Of a stretch of 64,000 nucleotides of DNA, positions 55,233-64,000 are shown piece after piece (positions within the stretch are counted from its first letter, which is position 1; every line of letters starts with the position of its first letter). The stretch lies in the NCBI GenBank assembly GCA_963931805.1, contig OZ007502.1:88878136-88942135 (forward strand), read 5' to 3'. A program made the position numbers and the translations under genes. The notes below the pieces were generated by a model, which worked only from the letters and a program-made list of their open reading frames with translations, made no database searches and was not told where the DNA came from. The DNA comes from Microdon myrmicae (lineage: Eukaryota; Arthropoda; Insecta; Diptera; Syrphidae).

Positions 55233-56071
55233 GTTTGTAAGACATACATACATACATAAAGGTATTAGATGAGACAGTCGGAGGTGAGAAAAAGAAATTG
55301 GTTGGGTAAGATTAGATAAGGTAAGGCATACCGAAGTAGAGAGTAAATATGGTAAGAGATAGCGCGTTTTAAGTATGGTCGTGGTCACGGCGTTCGTACA
55401 TTTCAGTAAGTTGGAGGAAATTTTGCGGCAATGACAAAAAAAAGTGATGGCAGAAATATCATACGCTGGATCAATCTACTGTATGAAGTTAAGAAGGAAG
55501 TGGGAAATATGCCTGTGCGGTGGTATAACAGAACAACAATTCAAGACGAATTGGCCTCTGGTCTCGTTTTAAGTGTCGGCGTGACAGTTTTGTGTAGAAT
55601 TCTGTCAGGCCAAGGAGCTTTTTTGTCACGTATTCTTTTGCATTCCATCTGTATCTTTTCTGTCGACATAACATACATTTATGGGAACGTTCCCTTCTGT
55701 GTTGGATTTCCGAGGAAAGGGGTGATCTACCATCGAGCACAGCATTTTGGGACAAGATATATACGGGGATTTATGACCGTTTAGTCTTATCGTAACCATT
55801 TTGTATGCGGTGCCGTAGGGGTGTAAGCCCACTTCTACTCAGATGTTTCTGAAGCATCTCGCCTTGCTATTTTTTATAGCAGTCCTTAGGTCCCGCCTTG
55901 ACTTTTTTAAGGTTTTCAAGGTGTTCTTGGAAGTTGGGTCTTCCCCTTGATCTCTACATCTTAAGGCGAGACCGTAAAGACTGTGCTTATAGGGGGTACT
56001 AGCCTAGACTCGGCTGCGACACACGCTATGCTCACGATATCTATTAACCAGTGGAATATTTGCACCGCACT
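55233..56071. other. Intergenic DNA, nothing recognised
   Basis: No motif-bearing frame. Short overlapping frames on both strands around 55431-55832 are antisense to one another. Confidence 0.4.
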
Positions 56072-56560
56072 TTTTTTTTTATTACACTTCACTCAGGAGA
56101 GGCGAACATATAACAACGACACGGCGCCCCGAGACGCCACCAAATAACGTCTGCAGTTCTTCTTGAACTACTACAACTTGAAGGTTGTAACGCTCCGGGA
56201 ACACTCGCGCGAGAGCGACTTCCACAGCTTTCCCACGCTATAACGGAACGAGTTCTGATGCAGGAATGTTCGCACCATCGGGAGATGAACCGCAAATTGG
56301 TGTGATCCGTCGGATTGGAATCGCTGGAATCGCGCATAACAATACCATGAATCTCCGAAGAACAGTACTCATGATAATATCTGTAAAACAGATAGAGGTT
56401 TGCTATGCGCCTTCGATATGATAGGGACCATAGTCCCGATGTCAGCGCTCCCCCGATCTGGCGGATTGCTCGTCTCTGTGCTCTCAAGTAGGTTGAGGGT
56501 ATATTTAAGAGCAAAGGTCCAAACATGAGAGCAATATTCGAGGGCGGGTCCTTCGATTGT
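56072..56560 (-). mobile_element. LINE family L-A, 3' end fragment
   Basis: A T run at 56072-56082 marks the poly(A) tail. On the minus strand the sequence then gives the conserved ORF2 tail (SLSYRRRIANLYLFYRYYHE, then VPGALQPSS-like frameshifted sequence) up to ALEYCSHVW at about 56550. It is 5'-truncated and frame-shifted. Confidence 0.8.
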
Positions 56561-56636
56561 TGGGGTGCAGGACCTCACAATCGCTTCAAATGAACCTTCT
56601 TCGAACGTGCTGTCCGTCTATTTAAGACCTGTTTGT

Positions 56637-56845
56637 ACTTTTTTTTTTAGTTCTCCCAGGAAAGGCGAACCTACAGCGCTGAGTCAACGCCCTGAGATGC
56701 TATTTTTTCGCGATCGCGTCCATCAGCTAAGCTTCGAAAGATGGTAAGGGATTTCTCCACACCACTTCACCGAGGCAATATCCCAATGGGATGGTATTGC
56801 ACCGGGCGACTGAACTTTGGGACCCCACCTTCCACTCAGGTAGGT
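56637..56845 (-). mobile_element. LINE family L-A, internally deleted copy (3' end joined to 5' UTR)
   Basis: 56637-56704 matches the last ~65 bp of L-A with its T run (poly(A) on the minus strand). 56717-56840 matches the L-A 5' UTR at 31975-32090 (CATCAGC..AAGCT.CGAAAGATGG, GGGATGGTATT.CAC.GGGCG). The whole coding region is missing between them. Confidence 0.7.
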
Positions 56846-57104
56846 ACATGTTATTTCCGCCATTTTTTACGATTATAGCTTGGTGGTCATTTAGTTGTCC
56901 ATTTGAGGGGGTTACAGATGAGGGTAATGTATATAATTGATATTCTTCCTGCTTTCTGGTATCTGCTCGTCTTCCCAGTATTTGCGACAGTGATTACCTA
57001 TGATGGAAATGTTTCTAATAGCCGGCGTTCCCACATGATGGTATATTTGCTGTCTCATAGGGTCGCCCAAACACTAAAGTCACCGGCTATGACAATGGAC
57101 TTGT

Positions 57105-58110
57105 GCGGAGGAAGTATTGTGGCAATACACGCGCACTCTGTTCACTTCCTCCTCCATCATAAGTTGTTCACGCGCACACTGCCTACAACGCAAGCGGGGA
57201 GAAAACGAAACACAACACAGAAAAAAAAAACACTCAGGCGATGCTATTTATGCACAAACATTTTTTATTGCCAATGGTATTTACTTATAACTTATTATTA
57301 ATGTTGAATGATTTTTATAAATTCTGAACTATTAAACACACCAATGAGGACTTATATCTTATTTTTAATAAAAACGCGCTTTCTCGACTCGACCTTATGT
57401 GCACGCATCTCCGCTGTGGCGGAGAGCGGGAGTGACGCGTGACCGTGGCGGTCAGCGGATGGAAAACGGCTCAGCGATAATCATCTCGTGCAGATATGAT
57501 TCGCTTATCGTGATCATGGTGGTATGTGTGCATGGTTCTTTCATGGATGAGAACGAATCTAGAACAAAGAAAGGGCATAAAGTGCATTCATGGGATACGA
57601 TTTCGGTAAAGCAAATAAAACCGAACTCGTGGGATGCTAATGGGATCTTTGTTGGACGACGATGCGATGTGGAAATATGCTAATTGGTTTTAGCTAGGTT
57701 ACTGGGAAATGGCGTTTATGGCATCGCTAGTAAGGGTAGGTATTGAATTCCTATTTGCATTTGTTTATGCTGTAGGATTTAATTGATGCCAAGAGACGCG
57801 GAATGCGTATTTGCTTTGGTCCCTTGGGTGTAAGTCGCCAGCCAATGTGTATGTAGGGAACATTGTTGTACACCTGGCGCGGCTGGCGAAGTAGACGGCG
57901 CAATATTTATGGTCCCTGTCATGGTTTGAAATTCCAGTTTTCTTTACAGGGACTTTAAGATTATAGATTTGATCTATATAATGTGTGAAGCATTTTCAGG
58001 TACTAATGCGATTGCATTCGCGATGTTAGGAAATTGGCTGAATGTTATGGGGGTTTTACGGTAAGTAGACAGTGGGGTTTGGCGGAACCGCCACAGACTT
58101 TCTGCCTCTC
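57105..58110 (+). repeat. P-family repeat, copy C (no LTR-2 inserted)
   Basis: Collinear with copy B left and right parts. Near 57655 GACGACGATGCGATGTGGAAATATGCTAAT corresponds to the B site GACGACGATGCATC..GAAGAAATGTGCTAAA where LTR-2 landed. It contains the palindromic block at 58002-58021 (one arm decayed), GTTATGGGGGTTTTACGGTAAG and the closing GGCGGAACCGCC. Confidence 0.75.
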
Positions 58111-58213
58111 GCATCTGCTATGAGGTTGACTAGGATAGTTTGGTATTCATTTGTGGTCTAACGATATATAACAGCAGTGTAAGTTGTTTTCATTAATTTG
58201 GACTCTTATGAAG

Positions 58214-58470
58214 CTTTATAGCGTTTGGAATGATAGTGAAGAACGTGTGATTCGAACTGACGCTATGACAGTTAGAATCACTAAAAATTGAACCTAAGCG
58301 TAATACATCAGGCTACTGGCCGTGTTTAATATTCGATTTTTAAACTCAAGTATATTCCACTGATGTGGATTATTTTGTTACCGCTATGGTATACGGCTCT
58401 GATGTATTTTCTTATTCGATTTTCGTTCGGTGTTCTACACTATTGTATTGTGTGTGTATCTGTTAGAGAC
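58214..58470. repeat. Dispersed repeat, copy 2 (pair with 9074-9320)
   Basis: About 255 bp closely similar to 9074-9320 in the same orientation, ending near GTGTGTATCTGTT. It lies about 330 bp upstream of an RT open frame, but no functional link is shown. Confidence 0.75.
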
Positions 58471-58804
58471 GCCACAGCTTCTCTCTCGGTCACCGAAGTT
58501 TTGAGAGCCATGTCTTTCGCAGACCCATATGGTTACTTGTCTGGTCTTATCACTGACTCACATGTAGCTATCAAGAGCTTTATAAGGTTCGCAGATTAGA
58601 ATATTTTGAGCTGTCTCACAACAATTTGATTAATTTGCATAATATTCATCGTGATCCAAGATGACCCGCGGATTTTCTTGATCACTTCTGATGTAGTCAC
58701 AACATTTGATCGATTACAATGTTCATCTTGGTAACCCGTACGAATTATTTTAAACCTAGTTCCGCTTTTGATATTTGTTGGCGACGTAACATACAAAGCC
58801 GAGG
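58471..58804. other. Unassigned DNA upstream of an RT frame
   Basis: No recognisable gene or repeat. The RT homology that follows begins abruptly at about 58810. Confidence 0.4.
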
Positions 58805-60163
58805 ATGGCACGCACGCGACTAATAGCACTAACTTCTATTCTCTCCAAGGTAATGGAATCTCTTATCAACCGTCAACTTTCGAAATATCGGGAATCAAGT
58901 GACCTCTTCAATGACCGCCAATATGGCTTTCGTAGCAACAGGTCCACAGGAGATCTGATGGCGTACCTTACCGAAAAGTGGAGCCATTCCATCCACTACC
59001 TCGGTGAAAGCAAGGTAGTCGCATTGGATATTTCAAAAGCCTGCGACGGAGTTTGGCATCCAACCCTTTTGTCAAAATTTCATTCATATGGAGTGGACAA
59101 TTCTCTGATCCAATGGATAAGAGACTATCTTTCTGGCTGTTCAATGCAAGTGGTTCTTGATGGTGTCAAATCTGTCTCCCATCAAATTAATGCAGGTGTT
59201 CCCCAGGGTTCGGTACTCTCACCCACTCTCTTCCTCATCTTTATAAATGATCTCTTGTCAATTACTCACAACCCAATTCACTCGTTTCCTGATGATAGCA
59301 CGTTGAGTTTCTCATACTCATACGAACACTCCCGTCCAAACTCTTCGAACGTCACTACCAACCAGCAACTTATGCTTGATACATTGAATTCAGACCTCAA
59401 CAAGATATATCAGTGGGGATTATCTAACCGAGTAGAATTCAATCCCCTAAAAGCTCAGTGCTGCCTCTTGTCGTCAAAGGTGACCCCCAAAGTAAATATA
59501 CTGTCCATGAACGGCACTTGCATCGGCGAAGCCAAGGAATTATCAATCCTCGGCACTCGAATTAATTCGACTCTTAACTGGAATGCCCACATATTTCAAG
59601 CTACGAAAAGTGCAGCCAAATGTACGGGATTCCTTAAGAGATGCAAAAGATACTTCACTCCATTCAACCTGGCCACTATTCACAAGGCGTATATTCGTCC
59701 AAAAATGGAGTTTAACTCCCATATTTCGTCAGGCGCATCCAAAACTGCACTACACGTGCTCGACTGGATGCAAAAACGAGCAGTGAATCTTATTGGGGAC
59801 TCAGCCGTAAGTCGATCAATTCCGCCGTTAGAACACAGGCGCAACGTATCATGCCTATCTCTTTTCTATAGGTATTACCACGGTCGTTGCTCAACTGAAC
59901 TTGCTGAATGTGTTCCGCCCCTTCAAACATTTTCCCGCGATACCCGTCAATCTGTGAATGCGCATCAGTTCACATTGAAAGTGGACTTTAGGTGCACACA
60001 TAAACATAGTGTGTCATTCTTTACCCGAACCACACGAATGTGGAATGTTCTGCTTGATCACGTGTTTCCTGGCCGTTGTGATGTCCAGACATTCAAGACC
60101 AATATACATCGACACCTCCTTTCCTTGTCCACTTCCTCTCCATCCACTCGCACTGTGCTCTGA
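58805..60163 (+). CDS. Non-LTR reverse transcriptase (LINE family L-C), 452-codon open frame
   Basis: The longest uninterrupted RT frame in the window. In order: LIALTSILSKVMESLINRQL (RT motif 1), NDRQYGFRSNRSTGDLM, motif A VVALDISKACDGVWH, GVPQGSVLSPTLFLIFINDL, motif C FPDDSTLSF, YIRPKMEFNSHISSGAS, KRAVNLIGDSAVSRSI, LSLFYRYYHGRCSTEL, FTRTTRMWNVLLDHVFPGR. All three catalytic Asp (one in ALDIS, two in PDD) are kept, but FADD is FPDD and KAFDRVWH is KACDGVWH, so activity is doubtful. The frame lacks the endonuclease domain and starts inside the fingers, so the copy is 5'-truncated; the listed start is simply the open frame. A 3' UTR and an A run at about 60210-60222 end the element. It belongs to the same clade as L-A but is a distinct family. 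Confidence 0.85.
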   Translation: MARTRLIALTSILSKVMESLINRQLSKYRESSDLFNDRQYGFRSNRSTGDLMAYLTEKWSHSIHYLGESKVVALDISKACDGVWHPTLLSKFHSYGVDNSLIQWIRDYLSGCSMQVVLDGVKSVSHQINAGVPQGSVLSPTLFLIFINDLLSITHNPIHSFPDDSTLSFSYSYEHSRPNSSNVTTNQQLMLDTLNSDLNKIYQWGLSNRVEFNPLKAQCCLLSSKVTPKVNILSMNGTCIGEAKELSILGTRINSTLNWNAHIFQATKSAAKCTGFLKRCKRYFTPFNLATIHKAYIRPKMEFNSHISSGASKTALHVLDWMQKRAVNLIGDSAVSRSIPPLEHRRNVSCLSLFYRYYHGRCSTELAECVPPLQTFSRDTRQSVNAHQFTLKVDFRCTHKHSVSFFTRTTRMWNVLLDHVFPGRCDVQTFKTNIHRHLLSLSTSSPSTRTVL

Positions 60164-60224
60164 CATTTAAGGGTACTTCCAAATCCCCTTTGGTGCGCGC
60201 GTAAGTGTAAAAAAAAAAAAAACC

Positions 60225-60444
60225 ACATCTGTTTGGATGTTGGGCTCGGTCTCGAGAAGATATCTGAAAAAGAAAAGGGGGCGGGAGGGTATCTGAGGAT
60301 AGTACGGACAGGGTTAGTTAAAATGTTCTCTAACTACTTAGGTGGAGGGATTGTGGAAAAGAAATCATACAAGACCGTCTTGAATGTGGTAGTAAACGCA
60401 GATCACGCGTTCGTCGTCTAATAGTCTGAGCTTTGGTCGGTGTG
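60225..60444. repeat. Dispersed repeat, copy 2 (pair with 19832-20058)
   Basis: About 220 bp similar to 19832-20058, beginning directly after the poly(A) tail of the L-C LINE at CCACATCTGTTTGGATGTTG. Confidence 0.7.
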
Positions 60445-60514
60445 TGTGCGACTAAACGCCCGAACTATCTGTTGTTTAAATACCAGACTCGGGCGCGAAC
60501 AAGTGAACGCGGGC

Positions 60515-60620
60515 GTGACAAGCCTATATAAAGCGAGGCGCGTCCGATGTGAATGGGACATTCCAGCAATAGGATTTCTATTGCAGAGAGATCGTTCCAC
60601 AGACAGAAATAAATAAAATA
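60515..60620 (+). promoter_or_regulatory. Promoter-like block of an unidentified repeat
   Basis: CCTATATAAAGCGAGGCGCG (TATA-like) is followed ~30 bp later by GGGACATTCCAGC and ~90 bp later by AATAAATAAAATAAAT. Such spacing resembles an LTR or a compact promoter plus polyadenylation signal, but no matching second LTR was found. Confidence 0.3.
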
Positions 60621-60667
60621 AATAATCAAGGAATTGAGAATATAAACTAGAATAAACTAAACAGAAT

Positions 60668-60878
60668 CATCATCATCATCATCATCATCGGCACTACAAC
60701 CGGGAACCGGTCTTGGCCTTATTTAGCAAGTCCTGAGGCTTGTTAAATTTTCCATAATGATTTATTTTTTCCGGGCAAGGTCATTAGTCTTGCGCCAGAG
60801 GCTCCCCAATGGGGAATCGAACGCCGGTCTCCCGCGTGACAGGCGGGTATACTAACCACTATACTATCGAGAAGCCCA
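60668..60878 (-). mobile_element. tRNA-Asp-derived SINE, full-length
   Basis: Minus strand: tRNA-Asp-like head starting GGGCTTCTCGATAGTATAG, body, and a (GAT)n tail of about eight units. It is flanked by AAACTAAACAGAAT (60654-60667) and AAACTAAACTGAAT (60879-60892), a 14-bp target duplication with one mismatch, which indicates LINE-type target-primed integration. Confidence 0.9.
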
Positions 60879-60892
60879 AAACTAAACTGAAT

Positions 60893-61389
60893 ACAATCCA
60901 CTAATTCATAGGCGATCCGCACTCGCGAGGTTATCGAGACGCCACCTTGCATTACAATATTCGTTAGATCTGCGGATTATTGAAGGTTCTTTTTTAAAAT
61001 AATATGCGGTATTGTTTATTGGCTTTAAATGTTAAAATAAAATATGAAAAGTGAGAAAACAACATTGGTATTAAATGCGGCTGAATCCAAATAGATGTGG
61101 ATGATGTCAAACCCACCTTTTATCAAATTATTACTGGTATTTCTCTATCATTCATTTTTATATACGATCTCTTGTTTTTTTTTCCCAAATCCCCGTTCAC
61201 TCGCTTATTACTGACAGCATTCGTTCTCTGCCAACCACTTCGAACCACATTACGAATCAGCATCATATGAACAATTCATTGAATTCTGACCGAGTGGAAA
61301 TGTAAAAAGTAGTCCTGCCTCGCATCATCATGGACGGGTGCTTCAAACTCCCCTTTTAAGCGCACGTTGGTGTAAAACAAAAGTGCAAT
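60893..61389. other. Intergenic DNA, nothing recognised
   Basis: AT-rich sequence with no motif-bearing frame and no repeat recognised. Confidence 0.4.
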
Positions 61390-62110
61390 GTTAAAACATG
61401 GTCGATGAATGGCACTTGCAACGTCGTAGTCGAGAATAATTGAATTAACCTGACTCTAGATTGGAAAGACCAAATATTTGAGGCCACAAAAAGTGCTGTC
61501 AAGTGTTTAGGGTTTCTAATGTGGGAAATATTTCACCACATCTGACTATAACTTACAAGGCGTATAATCTATGTTAGAATTGATTTCCTATATTTGGTCA
61601 ATTGGATCTAAATCAGGGCTGCACTTCATGCAAGATACAGAAACAAGCAGTAAACTTATTGGGGTACCACGCGCTTGTGTTTCAATTCCGTTATAGAACA
61701 TAGGCGCAACATATCCTGCCCACCTCTGTTGCAATTGTTGCTCAATTGCACTTGGTGAAACCATTTCACCTCTTAAAATATTTTCCCGTGATATTCGTCA
61801 ATCACGGTGTATATCAGCTCATCGTAAGAATTATCTTCATGTTACGGCCACAACCACCCATCCCATAAAACATTCAGATGTGGGGATAAAAGCATTCAGT
61901 CGTTCTTCAGCCGAACCTCACGAATCTGAAATGCTTTGCTTGTTAATGTCTTCCCTAATCAAAGCAATATTCGGCACTAAAGACCAATGTACATAAAAAC
62001 GTCATTTTCCTATCCTCTCGAATTCTTTTGTCTTAACCTGTGCTTCCACATTTGATGGTACTTAACATAAAACTCTCTTTTGTGTATGCCTTTGTAAGAA
62101 AAAAGTACCA
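61390..62110 (+). mobile_element. LINE family L-C, decayed 3' remnant
   Basis: Nucleotide phrases collinear with 59470-60222: ATGAATGGCACTTGCA, AATTGAATTAACCTGACTCT, AAAAAGTGCTGTCAAGTG, GAACATAGGCGCAACATATC, ATTTTCCCGTGATATTCGTC and an ending TTTGTAAGAAAAAA. Many indels and stops destroy the frame, so this is an older relic than the copy at 58.8 kb. Confidence 0.75.
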
Positions 62111-64000
62111 GCTGTTATAAACATATAAAGGATTTAACTCATATCCTTAAGATGTCTTCTCCTGAATAGGAAACAAATGAATTTCATCTAAATTCCACCT
62201 GGTTCCTAAATGAGAAAAATTTCCACTAAGCCGTGTGTTCGTTATCGAATGTGTCACCCTGAGGGCCCTGCGTTCACTTATGTAAGTTCTTCCATGTGAG
62301 CAAGGATATTCGGAGTCAGAATCACGGAACTGTGCTGCCACTCTTAAATGCCACATTAGCCGCCAGTTGGTTGATTAAAAAAACTACCGCAACTAACCTT
62401 CGTTACAATGAGCATCTGTTGGAAAGTAATTCCCATTTCTCTGCCACGGCGAGGTAAACACTTCTAATTAAAACACCCACTACCTTCCGGGACCTGTTTA
62501 TGGCGCTGTACATTTTTACCACTGACGTGATTATAACGGAAAATAAGTAACGATACTCATTTGCCCAACGAGAACCATTCAGTTGCTATGTTGCTGTCGG
62601 AAATCCCTCTTCAATTAGTTTTGTAACGTAAAGTCTATCTGATTAAAACAAGTGCGGAGACGACCTTCACCCGGTTCGCGACAGTAGGGACTTCAGTCCA
62701 GGAATAATCATCGCGGAAATATAGTTAGACCGTTGAAACACACTCACTATACCCCGGTGATGTTGTTGTTGGTGGTCCCCTAAAGAGGCCACGTTGAGTT
62801 AAGTGGAAAAACGTAAAAGAAATCTACATCAAGAATCCGCAGTCCGCCTCCAAACAGGATCAAGTGGTAAGATTGCATTCAAAACCCGTGAAAGTCCTCA
62901 CTGTAGAAACTCATGTGTGTGTCCTTTGAAAGCAAATCCACTTAAGGCAAGGGAAATTCATTTCTTCGACAGCACATGCGGACCGTCGTCCTCCCACGGA
63001 GTACACTTTCCACTTTCTAAGGACACCCCGCATATCGGCGACACGCTGGCACACATGTGTGCCAGATTTCTCCCGACTAACTCTCTCTTCCATCACAGTC
63101 CCGCAGGCAAAAGGATTTGCTGTGTGACCACTTCCAAAGCAATAAGTACTCACAAGTGTTAGCTCGTGTGTCACATACTTCATCGTGCCCAGTCCCTCGC
63201 CCGCCTATCAGGCGAACCTATAACTACAGCAACTTGGGAGTGTCTGTGCCACCCTCGGGGGAATTCGACAGCCGCACATGGCCGCACCGATTCATGTCTC
63301 TTGGCACTTGAAATCCATTCGATTTCGAGTGTGTTTTGTTTTTGGCTTGTCGGATCGATAAGGACACCCGTGTAACCTTGTGGGCCCGGCAGGTTCGAGT
63401 AATAAATTCTCAATGCAACTCCAGTGATTTGTCGGGTTTAAACGGGAATTTGTGTACGTATGTAAAAGTTCCAGGCGGCTGGAGAACGGGCAATCTAGTC
63501 CGGTCACATTGCTGCCATAACCCAGTGTCACGTATGCGACTTGATGAGGTTGTGTCGCGACATCCCAGATTCGAAAGCATAACAAAGATAAGTCTCAACG
63601 TGCGCGAGCGATTGAATTAATGCAGAAGTCTTTGACTAAACACAAAGAGGACGCCAATGAAAGCTTCAAGGAACTCCATGTCCAGGAAGTAAGTAAATGG
63701 GATCAGGCCGAGTGTCTTGATGACAGGTATGACGAAGTCTCTCACTACGAAATGCAGCTAAAAATAATCCCGAAGTGGGGAACGAAATGACTGACGATTT
63801 GTCTACTGTCGAGCGACTTCATTGGAGATGCTACGCGTGGAGATTTAGTATTTTGGGAGACTCCCCATTTGGAACGCTGCCAGAAATATGTAGGCATCGT
63901 AGGCGCTTTTTTTTAATCAGCCCACGAGTACGGGCCGAGGCTTATGTGGTTAGGCAACTCTTGAATGGGTTGATGGTAGGGAGACTGTTTCACCAGAGAT
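62111..64000. other. 1.9 kb without a supported gene
   Basis: Several frames of up to 119 codons occur in overlapping, antisense arrangement with no recognisable motif. No repeat with another part of the window was identified. Confidence 0.4.

Overview
This window is eukaryotic and almost certainly from an insect genome, most likely a fly (Diptera). The basis is AT-rich intergenic DNA, very short introns (56-82 bp) with GT..AG ends, and a dense mix of insect-type retroelements: jockey/CR1-like, R1-clade and RTE LINEs, gypsy-like and BEL/Pao LTR elements, a mariner relic and a tRNA-derived SINE. The species is not determined.

Only two host genes can be supported. At 24.05-27.07 kb (+) lies a multi-exon gene for a large Gln/Pro/Thr-rich protein. 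Its first visible exon opens with the end of a hydrophobic, signal-peptide-like segment, and two small 3' exons complete it. At 39.43-41.58 kb (-) lies a four-exon SLC16 monocarboxylate-transporter-like gene encoding 653 residues, with all splice junctions in phase.

Nearly everything else is mobile DNA. From 1 to 9.3 kb there are fragments of several LINE families (called here L-A, L-B, an R1-clade element and an RTE tail) and one copy of a roughly 1 kb dispersed repeat (P-family). From 10.5 to 15.5 kb (-) there is a complete but pol-less LTR retrotransposon (LTR-1) with a 4-bp target duplication, a tRNA-Leu primer site, gag and protease remnants, and a SINE inside gag. From 16.6 to 23.8 kb there are mostly featureless stretches with LINE, mariner and SINE pieces. 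From 28 to 38.7 kb there is a nested cluster: a long L-A LINE inserted into an RTE LINE, BEL/Pao protease relics, and a second L-A copy broken by two solo LTRs and an L-B LINE.

From 45.5 to 55.2 kb, a young LTR retrotransposon (LTR-2, 46369-51974, near-identical LTRs) sits inside a P-family copy. LTR-2 has the same tRNA-Leu-type primer site and the same kind of CCHC Gag as LTR-1. It also lacks reverse transcriptase and integrase, so both look like non-autonomous elements that depend on proteins supplied elsewhere. Its leader carries a ~0.9 kb GC-rich cassette bounded by a 16-bp direct repeat, and a ~99% identical cassette occurs 6.7 kb downstream next to a ~160-184 bp tandem array. From 56 to 62 kb there are further LINE remnants, including a 452-codon reverse transcriptase frame, a third P-family copy and another SINE. 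The remainder shows no recognisable gene.

The features most worth following up are the pair of related gag-bearing, pol-less LTR elements (one with an in-frame stop-separated extension of gag), the mobile BEL/LINE chimeric cassette, and the P-family repeats, which preserve a palindrome flanked by splice-site-like sequences.
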